Below, piece after piece: positions 24,379-36,573 of a stretch of DNA of 64,000 bases. Position 1 is the stretch's first letter. Each line of letters starts with the position of its first letter. Source of the DNA: Pseudopyrenochaeta lycopersici. Its lineage: Eukaryota; Ascomycota; Dothideomycetes; Pleosporales; Pseudopyrenochaetaceae. Location of the stretch: NCBI GenBank assembly GCA_003313425.1, contig NHZP01000021.1:806001-870000 (forward strand), in the 5' to 3' direction. The position numbers were made by a program, and so were the translations under genes. Below the pieces are notes generated by a model that worked only from the letters and a program-made list of their open reading frames with translations, searched no databases and was not told where the DNA came from.

Positions 24379-25657
24379 GGCCGAGTCGTTGGCCAACGGC
24401 CAGACTTGCGCGTTCGAGCGGCCTTTTGAGTTGAGAAAGCTTTCTCAGTTCTAGAGAGTTATGAGCATAGTTACGAGGAAAGAGCATAACGGGTGACTGG
24501 CTGAAGTCATGGATAACGTGAAAGACCAACGTGGGATGTAGCTGTATCGGCGAGACAAAATCGGTGCGCCGGGCATAAATCATACCGGCTGGTGAAGGAG
24601 AATTTACTCAGGTATGAAATCATAGCAATTCTGTAGGTCACAAGCGCAGCTCTCCACCAACAACGAAACGCAAACACTCGCCGGGCCAAAAGAGGAAAAA
24701 TATCTTGCACAACGTACTTCGTATAGCCTGCTGACGCGTAGTTGACGGTCCAGCGCCTTTTACAACGTCAGACGTGATATACTCTTCCAGCCTGGATCCA
24801 TCGTATTGTTTTGCTGTGGAATGAGAAAAATTCTCGGGCGATCTCGGAAACCTCGATCGTGACAAGTGTCAGCCAGCCGGCGAAGGAACAGTGAGTCGGT
24901 ACAGCTTCACAGCGATCACCGACCACGAAACGAAGGTTTTCAACGATGAAAAAGGTGGAAATCGTGGAGAGCACAGCTCATGAGGAGTCGTGAATGAAAA
25001 GGCCGAAAATTGTTCCGGAGAAATGCGGAGGTGTATCCGATGACGTCCGAAGGCTTGCCAAAAAAGCCACGCTTACATAATGCTGCCTCGGTCGATCCTT
25101 CCCTTGATCCATTTGGTTTTCGTTTTCAGTGAGGCCACTGCCCTCGTAAAATCGCTCACTTCCCAACCGGAATAAAATACTCCTCCCCAGAGACAAACCA
25201 GCATATGAGCATTTCGCTGCGTGTTCCTCCACGTGGACACAGAATCCCGCGGAGCAGAAATTTTCACCCACGCGCCCCCACACGAGCAGATAACCAGGAG
25301 GCTTGGTGCTCGCTCCAAGAGTCATATTTGCTCTTTTCAAGGGTTGCACAGCAGTCTGTTGTATGCCATTGAATATCGCGACCGGAACAGCTTGTTGATA
25401 GCAAGAAAGCTACCTCTTGTTACTGCATTCAGGAATAGTCATCACACAAATGTCATTCAAGTCGAAAAGAAAACGCTACATTCGCATTCTTTCTTTCTTA
25501 TTAACTGTTTCATTGCTCTTTTACACGATGACCTCATTTTCAATACAGTCGAATAGTTCATTGTAGTCCAATCACCCGGCTCATTCCTTCTTTTCGGGGA
25601 TGTCGTAGCAGCATCCAATATCGAGGACGTTGTAGACTAAAGTCGGCGATTTCAAAG
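24379..25657. other. Intergenic, no supported gene
   Basis: About 1.3 kb with only short overlapping open frames. The proximal part is expected to be the promoter of the minus-strand F-box-like gene. Nothing else seen. Confidence 0.5.
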
Positions 25658-25864
25658 TCAGCATATGCCCATAGCGCAACATAGTCGTGGGTTCGACGAA
25701 CAGGTGCAATCTCTCTGGACATAGAAGCCTCCTTTCTTATAGCATGTCTCCTTCGTGGTACAAATACCAGACGGATCGGATCGGCCACAAGGAGCTGGAT
25801 ACGGATCCTTGGGCGCGGCGAGTGCGAGTGAGGTGACAGCGGCCACGGGGATGAGTAGCTTCAT
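25658..25864 (-). CDS. Small secreted cysteine-rich protein (effector- or antimicrobial-like)
   Basis: A 68-residue protein in one exon. Residues 1-17 (MKLLIPVAAVTSLALAA) form a clear signal peptide. The mature part of about 51 residues has eight cysteines (positions 26, 35, 41, 53, 55, 62, 63 and 68) in the spacing C-x8-C-x5-C-x11-C-x-C-x6-CC-x4-C, ending on the last Cys. This suggests four disulfides. No known family is recognised. Such proteins in filamentous fungi are often effectors or antimicrobial peptides, but nothing in the sequence assigns a target. A TATA box lies 87 bp upstream on the same strand, supporting a real transcribed gene. The flanks are long gene-poor intervals. Confidence 0.7.
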   Translation of the reverse strand: MKLLIPVAAVTSLALAAPKDPYPAPCGRSDPSGICTTKETCYKKGGFYVQRDCTCSSNPRLCCAMGIC

Positions 25865-25950
25865 ACTGAAGAAGTCTGAGCTGAACTTGCTTATTGTGAA
25901 GGGTTTGATAAACTCGGCTTGGTGTTGGATGAAGCAGCGACGATCCGAGG

Positions 25951-25960
25951 ATTTATATAT
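25951..25960 (-). promoter_or_regulatory. TATA box of the small secreted protein gene
   Basis: On the minus strand the sequence reads ATATATAAAT, preceded by ATTGG, about 87 bp before the start codon at 25864. Position and orientation fit a core promoter for that gene. Confidence 0.55.
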
Positions 25961-28900
25961 CCAATACAATCCCATATCTACGACGCCACTGACATCTTCC
26001 CAGCATACTTCCACGTCCACGGAGCCTACATTGCGAGTTAAGCATAGCTCAAGCTATCGAATGTCCAGCTACATCCCTGAATATGTCCAATCCGCAACCT
26101 TCGACCAGCACCAGACCTCAGTGAAAGGCTCTGGGTATTATCTAGGCTGTTATCATCGTTTCCTGAGAACAGCCAATGCAATGCTTCGGAAATGGCTTTT
26201 AACAGTGGACTTCATATGCGTATATTAGGTTGTGACGCTTAGCGAGGACTTTAATCTATCTTCCCCGGATTTTCGTAACTCCAGGACTAGTATCAAGACT
26301 CAACATCCCGCTAGCGATTCTGCCAGATTAAGAAGCTCGTACTGTATGCTCACAGTCGAGGGCAAGTGAGCTATGACGTCACATACTGCATGGAAGAACA
26401 TGTAAGAGACGTTATGCGTGAAAACGGCCATTGAACGCGCCTGGAGGTTTGTGTCACATTGATGCCTTGGAATCATGGCCAAACGCAAGTGGGAGGAGAT
26501 TTCGGGTCAGGTGGGGAGCCAGCAGAAATCATCTCAACATCGTTCAAATTCAATGCGCCGGCACCAAGTATCCAGTCCCTCTTTCGCGCCGCACGGAAGC
26601 AGAAAAAGCTTTTCCTATAGAAATCCAGCATCTCGGATTATCTGAGCCTTCTTATCTACTTGAGCTGTGGCTGTTGGATCTTTTGGGATTGAGAGGAACA
26701 TCAGAAACCCCTAGTCGGTGTAATTTTGATTGTGATATGCGGCGCTTAGTATACGACTACGACGCTTTTCGCAAAAGCGAACAAGAATTATCCTCGTTCC
26801 AACGGAAGCCTGTAAAGACCTTGAATAGGGGCGATCTGCGGCTGCTAACTCGGCGAAGAGGTGAAGTAGGCTCAAAGTGTTGCGAATGCAAACCTCGAAG
26901 ATATCTCGAAGAAGTTGGTGCATATTTAATTTCGGCAAAATTTGCGTTCTTACATCCGGATACTCCGAGTCCGGCGTAAAACAAATACTGATTATGCACT
27001 CCTGCCCGTTGTTCAAGCCTCGCTTGGCACTTTCACAGCACCATAAGCCCAACATTGACGCCAAAAAAATTTCGGCTTCATCGTGTGTCAGTCCATCGTT
27101 CCACCTGAAGCAGGATGCCCGTGCTGGGGGAGGGACGGCAAGTGTATCATCCTCGGTTCCGGGTTGCTCTTGACTAAACGTAGTTCAGGGATAGCGGTCA
27201 ACGTATTCTAATCATAAGGTTCGTCGACCATTGTGAAGAATTACATTTTATTTCCTGATCTTGCGGCTTTGCCCACTCCAACGTCTCTTGCCGCTATTAC
27301 ACTTGTATTCGCGATAAATTCTACGTCGGCGACCATAAGGTGGTAGGATAATATCGAATGTGAAGGTAGATGGGAGAAACCAATGCATACAGGCTTTCCT
27401 TATTCCGTCCTTTGAAATGAGTTATATGACCAGGTACATGGCCTAAGATTTTGATGTTGAGGCAGCTAAGGTAAAAAGACTATAAGTCCCACATAGGTCG
27501 TGTTGTGACCCACTTTCCTTGATGTGGAGTCAGCTTTGCTCGGCTGCAGAAGGGTCAACGCCATGAACTGAGCAACACCACTCCGCAAGCGTATTTGTTG
27601 TCGTATACTGGCGTGATTTGCCGAAATTCTATCTTAGTTTAGCGGTTTGTGTTGACTCTCAATAGTGTACGGTGCTTGGCATGCCACTGACAACACGCTT
27701 TACACAGCAATCCTCCGGTGCTTGACGCAGGGTCTGGCGCCGGGTGGTCTAGGCATGCACTCTGCCGCATCATTACACAAGTGGGCCGAATGAGAGATCA
27801 TTGAACTTGCGTAGCGTTCTGGGGTACATCTTCTTACAGCAGTAGCGTACGCCTTCAGCATCACACATTGTCTTGGCATCTGTATCGTCTCTGCGACTAA
27901 TCGCCTCCGTGGATCTAGCTTCAAGCACTCTTAAAAGCCGTGGCGAGCTGAATGAGAGCGGCCGAGGAAACATTTGCTGGCATTGATCATGAGTAATGAG
28001 AATCAAGGAAGACAGTTTGAAAGTTACCATTGTTGTCGTAGCAGCACGGGGGCTCACAAATGGAAATTGTGACGCTGATGCGTGGCATAAATAGACTAAA
28101 CCTCGTTGAACTTGTGCCCATTTCGCCCTGCCATTAACTTACGCCTAATGAACAGAGTTTGTCGTGGCATTCTGCATTAAAGCAAAGTAAGTGCCATGAG
28201 AAATACTAGTAGCCGTTTACCACCGTACACTCTTATTAGTCTAAAGGGTAGCTAATCAGCTCTCTCCTAGTCTTTGCTACTACTGGGAGTGTTTCTTTCT
28301 TGGGCACTACGTGGCATGCTCTCGGGCGAGTGTATACTCCTAGCAGAGCACATCGCTTGTAGTGCGCACCATATAATATTGTTTCACGCTATATGACCAC
28401 TAATCCAGAGCCTCTTCTCGGCTACTAGTGTGCGATACTTTCACTTGTTTCGAATCGACGCGCATTACTTGTTGCCTTTGGTAGCGGCAAAAATGGACTG
28501 CATTAGTTCGGCGGCACTCGTGCTCAGACGTTCCTGCAACAGATCCAACACGGGGACGCGAATCTCGGTCTTACATGACGTAGTATGCGGCTTTTTCAAA
28601 CTTCCCCAGGTTTAGGTCGTGGATTATTCGGGCTGACCATGGCGCAATTGCGCTCGGATGTCATTGAACAGTTGTGATTGACCTACTGGCCGCACCCGGA
28701 TGCACAGGACTTTTTTTTGGGGCCTATTCCCCACTGTCAGCGGCTTACTTACCCCTGCATGCTTACAGACCTTGCATTTCAAAATGTCTTCATATCTTGA
28801 ACTGTGCTCAAGGCCTACAGGCAGCAAGATGTGTTAGAGTTGGGTGCGCCAGCCGAAGCCGGCTAGGTTAAGCGATCAGTACGAATTTTCTCAGGCCATC

Positions 28901-29665
28901 TCGAATGCGGTGGAGGCTCATCCATCACTCCACTTCGCCAACGCCCTCACAAAGAGCCTCCCAGGAATTGAAAAAAAAATATTATGAAGTTACTCATCAT
29001 CCAGGTCGCATGGCGGGGGCTGGTTTTGACGCATGTTGGGACAAGAGAGGCTCACCTCACCCATTCATTTAACGTTCTTTCGAGGACCTGGAATCAGCCT
29101 CTGTCACAAGACGCCTTCTAGCCCATGTTCGCCAGAATTTCAGGCCCAAGACTAGGCGCGCAAAATGTGCGGCTGACATTTTCGACGCCCCCATCATCTC
29201 AACGCGACATCGGGCCCTGTACTTGCAACAATCCTTCTCTTCTATCCGCTTGCAGGGGGGAGGTTTTTCGGATAGTCCAAACTGCTTTCTCCGTATTTCG
29301 CCCAACAACGGGCTCAGCCAAGGATGTACCTCCGGCGTGGACGTGATTGGCTGGCTTAGACATGCTCGAAGAGGGAAAGATTGGCCGAAAAGCAGCCGCA
29401 CCTCCACCTTTTGTTCCCAGCATCAGCCGCCGACCTTTTCCTACAACTCCTGTTCGCCGCAAATCAGCGCTATCGTGATTGACTCGTTTGTCGACTATTT
29501 CCGAAATACTTCCCTGGTGTACCTGCGTTGGTCTAAATCGCTCCCTCATTGCCAGTGCGACGAGTTCCAAGCGAGCTGTGCGATGACGAAATAAGGAAGA
29601 CTTACCGGTGCCTCGCGAGCACTCTTCTTCCGTTACGACCGCAAGCGCGGTTCTTGGCCCCGAAA
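25961..29665. other. Long gene-poor interval
   Basis: About 3.7 kb. The longest open frame (182 codons, 26431-26979 plus) has no ATG at its start and no recognisable domain; its antisense frame is equally long. A possible small secreted protein remnant is listed separately at 27773-28030. Nothing else is supported. Confidence 0.45.
27773..28030 (-). CDS. Doubtful small protein with a hydrophobic N-terminus
   Basis: 85 codons from an ATG; the N-terminus MVTFKLSSLILIT is signal-like. An ISRRDDTDAK segment precedes a Cys cluster (MCDAEGVRYCCKKM) of the type seen in small secreted proteins. The cysteine pattern stops there, and the remaining cysteines fall in another frame (27700-27924) with no intron I could phase. 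It could be a decayed secreted protein gene, a misread splice form or chance. Confidence 0.25.
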   Translation of the reverse strand: MVTFKLSSLILITHDQCQQMFPRPLSFSSPRLLRVLEARSTEAISRRDDTDAKTMCDAEGVRYCCKKMYPRTLRKFNDLSFGPLV

Positions 29666-31389
29666 ATGAGTATGGCTCCGCGGAAAGGCACACGAAGAGC
29701 ATGTGACCCTTGCTCCGTCCGAAAGGTACGATGTGATGGAAACCAGCCTTGTTCACGATGCGACGCAGCAAGTTGGGAATGCACCTATCTCAAAACCCAT
29801 GGCAAATCTGGACCAAAGGGACCCCGTCGAACTACAGAAGCGGCTATCAGAAGACTCCAACAGCGCAGCAAAAGTAGCCAGGATGAATCGCGAAGCAATA
29901 GCGAGGCCAGCTTTGACGCTGGTAGTCCAGTTACCACCGAGTTTCCCTACATTGACCCGTTTTCTCTTATTAATGATGCAGAAATCGATGCCAACGGATG
30001 GCCAGAGATTGTCAGTCCAGCCTTCTCGATTGCACAAAAGGAACCTCAAAGAATCTCGACATCCTGCATCTCGCAGTATCTGGACATCTATCAAGTTCGA
30101 GGGTACGGCATCTGGCCCGTTGTTGACGCTGAAGCATTGACCGCGCGTCTTCTTACCCACCCAGACGACATGGAAGCATATGCGCTTGCCACAGCCATTT
30201 GTGCCGCTATAGTGAGCCAATTTTTTATCGATGCCGAGCCGGGGAGCCCAGTAGAGGGTCACTATCGGGTCTCAAGTGGTGTGTTCGAGGGAGAGGCAAA
30301 GAGAGCGCGCAGCGAAGCTGACCACATGGAAAACGTCACAGTATTTTCATTATTGAGCAGCTTTTTCCTGCATGTCTATTCCGCCAACATTGGACGCATG
30401 AACGTATCGACCGTCCTGCTCGGGGAAGCTATATTCAAAGCACACATCACGGGCCTGCATAAAACGACATACTACCAGATGATGGATACCGACGAACTGC
30501 AGCATACTCTCAGGATATACTGGCTTCTATTTATCACCGAGCGAGCCCATTCGCTTCAGCATGACGTACCCACAACCTTGAAGCGAGCTCCAGATCTCCC
30601 TCCCCTGGAAAACCTAGAAGATGGAACAGTGACACCGGCTTTCATACAGCTATGCCGCTTATTCAACATTCTAGATGTTACAATCACAGCAGATCCAGCC
30701 ACTGCTCGCAATGCATTAGCAGTGGCCCAGCAGCAACTCAGTAGCGACGAAGCTCCTCTCAGTCTTGAAAATGAGCTCCAGCGCGCAGACATTACTATGA
30801 CGCAGCAATGGATGCGGATTTTCTTGTGGCAGCATGCGCTCAATGTCACAAATTTGAGTAGCGCGAATCAGGATGAGGAGTTCTCGTTCTCTTTTCCTGC
30901 GAAGGTCGCTCAGAACGTGCTTAGTAATCTGAGCAGCCTTTCGCGACAGAGCATCGAAGCTCACGGGCCTGGGATGGTATGCTCCATAATAGTCGAACAA
31001 AGGACCGTCACTGATATTTCGTGTAGGAGTCGAAGTTATTTGACGTCGCGAACTCGCTTGCCGACGTCATGATGATTATGCCCTCGATGAACCACGAATC
31101 GCATTTCGGAATTGGCCCTAGAGACCTCATCCACTCGCTCTCGCAGGTACTCGGCTCATTCCGTGGGGGCAATCCTGCGGTAATCAGTATCCTGCAAGAC
31201 AAATTGAACACGCTTGGCCTCGCTGTCGGTTCGCCCCAACACAAGCTGTTGGAACTGTCTTCTCCGGAGGATGAACATGAGGAATGGCACGATAGAACCA
31301 AGTCTGCACCTTCTGGTTACCCTTTCACAGGTGTAGCACCTCTCTCGCCTACCTTTCCAACGAGTCTGAGTTTGGATGGCACGTACTGA
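29666..31389 (+). CDS. Zn2Cys6 fungal transcription factor
   Basis: A nuclear DNA-binding regulator. Exon 1 is 29666-30976, the intron is 30977-31026 (GTATGC...GTGTAG) and exon 2 is 31027-31389; 557 codons plus stop. The binuclear zinc cluster is complete: Cys13, 16, 23, 29, 32 and 39 (C-x2-C-x6-C-x5-C-x2-C-x6-C), followed by a basic linker KSGPKGPRRTTEAAIRRLQ. The middle (about 130-420) is the helical fungal-specific regulatory domain, including YWLLFITERAHSLQHDVP. Removing the intron restores a helical continuation (ESKLFDVANSLADVMM). The target pathway is unknown; the linker style resembles regulators of carbohydrate use, which is weak evidence. No enzyme genes flank it closely. Confidence 0.9.
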
Positions 31390-33341
31390 ATGGGCTATGA
31401 AATGAATCTACCTCCGGCATATACTCCTCATATATTCCCTAGAGGTTTAAGTTTACAGATCCCTCATCGAGGCGATAAACATCACCATGTTGCGCGAGCA
31501 ATGAGTTCACTGCCTCTATGCACAAAGTTCTGGCAACCCGACCAACCGCGAGTGCCCCACCCATCCATAAGTGAGCTAAACCCGTATCGAGGCTTTCTTT
31601 CCCACTGTTAAGTCCAACCACAAGCCCACCTTGATGTTATACTTCCCAGGATCAACCCAAAGCGCTGCAGGCTGTGGGAACGGAGGATCATCGCGATAAA
31701 TGCCACACTTCTCGAGGTTACGAAGGTCTGAAGTGTCTACCGCCAGCCAACAATCAAAACTTCCTACACTAGAGGCATTTTATGCGACACCCTGCTTTGA
31801 GTGTCAGGATATGAGGGCAGAGACGACGAGGGAGACCATGAAAAATGTGATCAGAGCCACCTCGTTGTCTTTGTTGTATCCTACTCGAAGGACGCTACTT
31901 CGGACGCAGGCTTGACCACTTGTTTGCAAAGGCGGACTATCGCACAGAAGAGGATCTGTTCGTATTACAAACAGGACCTGCGAAGGCTCCAGGGGATCGG
32001 CAGTGCAGAGCAATGCGAACACCTCCAGAGATTGGCGCGCTTCTTCACTGGACTAGGTTTGACTAATGGCAAGTGAATGTCAGTGGCCTTCCATGGTTCA
32101 AAACTCGCTTTGCCTGGTTATTATCCTTGTATGAACTTCAGGACTTCAGGTTTGGGCTATGACAGGTGATCAGATCGCCAAGAAGTTATACGAGCTCAAC
32201 GATCACCATCGCCCGCTGGCTAGTGGCTCGGCAACTTGAGCCAACCAATCGATTCCCTGCATTTTGGATCTAGAACCAGTGAATCCGCGTTTGTTAGTCC
32301 ATCATAGCGGGCAAATCGCGACACTCCATAGTTTTGAACTGTGCGTTACAGTAACGGCACTTTGACTTTGTCATCTTCGTAACGCCACGGGGCTATCCTC
32401 AACACGACATGGCAGTCTCGCCCTTTAGAAGAAAGAGAGTCATCTTAGGAATCGACCATCTCAAACGAAAGCTTCAGATTAGACTCAGCATTTCCCTTCC
32501 ACGCACAACAACTTCTTTACTCAGCCAGTATTTGGCAGCCTTCTGCCTCATGACATGATGTTGAGACGGAAGCTACAACTGTCAGTGGATAAGGTCACAA
32601 GTCATAATGTTGATATGTTCATATCAAGCACTTCTATTGTCCAACCATGATGAGAATCCGAGGTAAATGTAAATAACGTCGCGTCCTGGGATAACGAGGC
32701 GTCTCTGCGACATCTGGACTCAAGGTGGCTATCACTTCAGGTTAGACTTGCGTCTGGGTATTACCTTTAGATTCTCGCAGGGAAAACGAGTGAATGAAAG
32801 AGGGGGCTGGCATGATATAGAAGCCAAATGAGCTCAGCGACCGCGAAAATCAGAGTGAGGCAACAGACCCCGAACGATTTAGGACGTTGAGAATGAGGTG
32901 GCTGAGATTACGTTTCATTAGAATTGAAAAGAGAACTCGATACAGCAGTGGAAGGACCCCCAATCGCTAAGAGTGTAGGTTGGGATTGGAAGCTGCAGGC
33001 ATCGGGTGGAGAGAGGTATCGCCGATTTATGAGTTAGGATGCGACGGACTGGCTATCGATATTTAGTGTGAGAGGTGAGGCAATGAACGACTACTCAGGA
33101 ATTATAAGACGATTTCTGGCAACCATAATTCATTGTGGCTGTCATGGATAGAGTAAGATACAGTCTCTCGTCTTAATTTCCTACTTCCTCACATATGATC
33201 TCCTGTTACATCGTTTTCTTCTCTTATATCATGGAATTTCCCTCAATAGATTTGCTCCACGCAGTTCAGCCGAGCTCAAGATACTGCGAGCAATCGTGTC
33301 CATTCTCAGACCCCGGCCCATTGGATGGCCTACCACCTTGA
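31390..33341. other. Intergenic region with a possible exon on minus
   Basis: About 1.95 kb. No complete gene. A protein-like stretch on minus at 31576-31768 is listed separately. The rest shows only short frames. Confidence 0.45.
31576..31768 (-). pseudogene. Protein-like exon or gene remnant
   Basis: After a possible acceptor (CCTCTAG), the minus strand is open for 63 codons to a TAG at 31578-31576. It has good protein character: SFDCWLAVDTSDLRNLEKC, then IYRDDPPFPQPAALWVDPG, then KYNIKVGLWLDLT. No start codon is in frame and I could not find a convincing upstream exon, although a 72-codon frame with a hydrophobic end lies at 31804-32022 on the same strand. No family is recognised. Confidence 0.27.
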
Positions 33342-34152
33342 CTAATTCAAGCGGCAAGCCTTCTCGTCAAATATAGTTTCTGTCTCTATACTCACTATCT
33401 CGAGATACGTCTCATCTTCATATTCGGCTTTCTTCCCAGCTTGCTTTTTATTACATGCGATGCCGCACATTTGCGGCTGTCCCCTGTGCACTGCGATGAA
33501 GCGAGGGCATTTGTATACCTTGCGTGTGCGCCCAATGATATGCGAGGCTACACTTTTGTCACCATGATATGTTGTTGATGGCAAGCGATCTATGGTGCGG
33601 GTGATTGGAATGCCGATTTTCACTTTCACTGCTTGAAGATACGTCTAGTGTTTTAATATCATTAGTAAATTGCTCTTGAATGATACATCTTATGTTTAAG
33701 CACTTTTTGCTCGCTTTTCTTGAGAATGCACATGCCTTTTTCTTGATCCAGTCTTGGAGGGCATCGAGTTGAAAGTACTCAGCCTCCATCTCGAGACGGT
33801 TGTACAGGTCGTGATCGAATCCCGTCGCCTTATCAAAGAACAGCGGGAACACAGAAGGACGTCGCATGAAACGCAACAGGTGCTCAAACAGATCGGCATC
33901 TGCATCGAGGAAGTAGGACCCATCAAGCTCAGGCAGCCATGTGAAACACTGGGACAGCTGCATGCGAAATAAGCCAGATTCTTGGAGGACGTCGCGCGAG
34001 GCGCGAAACTTGCGGCCGCCGACATCGAGTGTTAGAACTTTGGGGTAATTGGTAGGCGGGGATTCTGTCGTGAGCGGTTCGTGGCTCACGGGAGGAGGAA
34101 GCGCAACACCATCTTCTTGCTGATCCGCAGTCTCACTTTCGGTAGTGCTCAT
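33342..34152 (-). CDS. BTB/POZ (T1-type) domain protein
   Basis: A protein-interaction module related to potassium-channel tetramerisation (KCTD-like) domains; such proteins commonly oligomerise and may recruit cullin-3. Exon 1 is 34152-33687, exon 2 is 33628-33342 and the intron is 33629-33686, with GTATCA donor, TACTAAT branch site and GCAG acceptor; 250 codons plus stop. Residues about 40-140 hold the BTB fold (VLTLDVGGRKFRASRDVL ... FEHLLRFMRRPSVFPLFF ... EAEYFQLDALQDWI). The C-terminal part has KCPRFIAVHRGQPQMCGIAC, a Cys/His-containing block seen in related fungal proteins. Without the splice the frame would end early and lose this block. Confidence 0.82.
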
Positions 34153-34617
34153 TGTTTACCTGCGAGTGGCCTGGTCCGAGCGATCCTGGTGGTGATGTTG
34201 TCGAAGGTAGGTTATTACTTTCTTGGGTAGCTGAGGGCTGGAGGCTGGGTTAGTTGTGGCACTGATCGACTACCCGTGGCTTCTATTGACAAAGACGTTT
34301 CCAGATTTTGCGTTTGATTCACCGTGATCCACTTTAGAGAACAAACTTGGTCGCGACGAAGAGGAATATAGTAAGGGTCTGATCCCTCACAAGCTTTGTC
34401 CGTTTAGGGCATCAAAGTTCACGGCTAGTTCCTTCCTCCGTCATCTCCAACTTTCCAAACTCCTGCGTACGTTTGGATCGAGCAACTCGCTTTTTGGCAA
34501 GATCCCAATCTCCACATAAACCAACTCAGAAAGAACTAGGATGGTAGCAGTGTCTGTGTGTGCACATTTAGAAGCATAAAAACACTGGTGCTTTTCTTTT
34601 CACAAGAGATATCTGCG
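34153..34617. other. Intergenic, nothing seen
   Basis: About 465 bp between two minus-strand genes; expected to hold the BTB gene promoter and the 3' UTR of the coiled-coil gene. Confidence 0.5.
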
Positions 34618-36004
34618 TCATAGCTCGCCAAACTCTTCTGCTATCTTCGTCTGAGCATCAAGGTATCGTCTAAACCTTGCCTCCGCATCTTTCGTCTTCT
34701 CAATCTCTTGTTCTTTCGCTTCTTGTAATACCAAGACCTCATCAGAAAGGTCCACAATTGTCATATTCCTCCGCCTTACCTTCTCCTCTGATGTCGTTTT
34801 CTCGTACTTCAGATCGCTATTTGCATTTTCTAGGCACTCTTTTTCAGCAGTCATGGTGCGAAGAAGCACTTTCAAAGTCCTAATTTTATGCCTTTGGCTT
34901 TGGACGGTGCGCTCCATGTCCGCGATGAGGTCGGTATTGCGTCGGAGATGAGCTATTTCATCAGTGAGCGTAGGGAGATCGTACTCTTGCCACTTCTTTC
35001 GAGGTCGCACACCTGACACCTTTAGGGATTAGCAAATGTGTAAAATGAAATCCATGCAAAGTACAAAGTACTTACAACATCCTTGGATAGAATCTTAATT
35101 TCAGAAGCTGTTTCAGAGTTAGCGTTGTCCGCACATCAAGATCGGCTCCAGGTGGTGACTAACTTGGTGTATCTTCATCACCCTCACTGTAGATCCCCAC
35201 TGAGTGCGGACTCTGAGAGAAACTATGTGATGATTCCTGGAGCAGAGTTTTGCAGCTATTCAAAGTAGCTGGATGGCCGAGCTCTTGAGTGTTGATTCGA
35301 AGGCTCGTAGCGTTTGGTCTGTCTAGTGTCTGTTCTGAGATCCTGCGACGTCCACGGGCCAAGAATGCCTTCTCTTTGGCAGTTCTGATTGATTCGTCAC
35401 CTAATTTCCCCATCCAGGTGCAGGCAAGTCGAAGGTCGAATTCGAATCCTTTGTAAGATTGAATACTGGCAAGATGTCCAGCCGCAACGAAAAGGTAGCA
35501 GGTAAAGGCTCTCAATCTCTTCATTTCGCAGTCTTTTTTTATATTCCTATTACTGCAAAGATTTTGAAAATGTGGCTCAAGGTTTACGTTGGCTAGATTA
35601 TTGAGATTGAACCTGTAGTATGAGCCATTGAAGTTGAGCGCGATTTCGTTGCCACCTTGGCCTCCAAGGCAAATATAGACATCCCATTTACTTGTGGATG
35701 ATCTTTTCCATCGACCGAGTCTGAGACGCATCATGCATTCTGGCTTGAGTTTTGATGTGCCAATGAAATTGGTAGCGGCCTCGAAGTTGAATGTATCAAT
35801 ATGTGGTATATCAACGGACTCATTGGGGCATTCTTTCTGCAGGAATCTTCGAAGACAAGAGACTGTATATGCCTTCGGGGGTGGCGCCGGAGATCTCTTC
35901 AATCGCACTGCTCTACTGTCTTCACGTTGCCTTTGAGAACGGGCACGATCCCGTTGCTTGAGTTCGAATATACGTTTGCTTCGTGGTCTGAGGTTTGGCG
36001 GCAT
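34618..36004 (-). CDS. Orphan protein with basic N-terminus and C-terminal coiled coil
   Basis: Function unknown. Exons: 36004-35164, 35107-35076 (32 nt) and 35019-34618; introns 35108-35163 and 35020-35075; total 1275 nt, 424 codons plus stop. The N-terminus is very basic (RPRSKRIFELKQRDRARSQRQ). A middle domain (about 60-200) mixes beta-like segments (KWDVYICLGGQGGNEIALNF, SYYRFNLNNL). The last 130 residues are charged heptad-like sequence (ERTVQSQRHKIRTLKVLL, EEKVRRRN), a probable coiled coil. The micro-exon joins the two larger frames in phase with proper splice signals, so the two should be read as one gene. Nuclear location is plausible from the basic patches. Confidence 0.65.
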
Positions 36005-36573
36005 TGTCACTAACACGATTATTCGGCCCTCAGGCGCTGGTGAAAATGGGTAGGTTCTATGTCCAGTTAGAAGTTCAATGTGGACAAGGTTAACAAACGC
36101 GGTTTGTGAGGCGACAGGAAAGGAGAAAAGAGAAGGGAGATGAGTAACGCAACCAGGGAAACAGTTGAAAGTCATCAAAGTTTTGGCCTGCTCTGCCAAT
36201 GAGAGCGTCGATGTAGTAAAGGTAAGGTTAAATTAGATGAGGTAAAGGATAGAAGGTAATATGGAGATTAACAGATAATCACAACCCTTTTCATGCACAT
36301 GATGGAGCTTAGATGGATAAGATTATGATCCTGTACTCATGAATTATTTCTGGGTACTGAGAACTCAGGATGCCTTCATGGGGTCACGTCAAATTCTATT
36401 CCTGAGTGAGATCGTGCAGAGCCTGGGCATTCAGAGGCTGGTCCTATCTCATGGGTATGTGGTGTTCAACTCATGTATAGCAGGTAAGGCATAAGCTTTT
36501 GATTTTTGTCAAGTTGTCTGCCTGGTATCTTACCTATTCAGCTGATTCTTAGCATACTCTTGTCGCGCTTAAT
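36005..36573. other. Intergenic, nothing seen
   Basis: About 570 bp, somewhat AT-rich, between two orphan genes on the minus strand. Confidence 0.5.

Noticed and set aside
26431..26979. 182-codon open frame on plus
   Set aside because: No ATG at its start, no recognised domain, and the opposite strand has a comparably long frame; composition is unremarkable.
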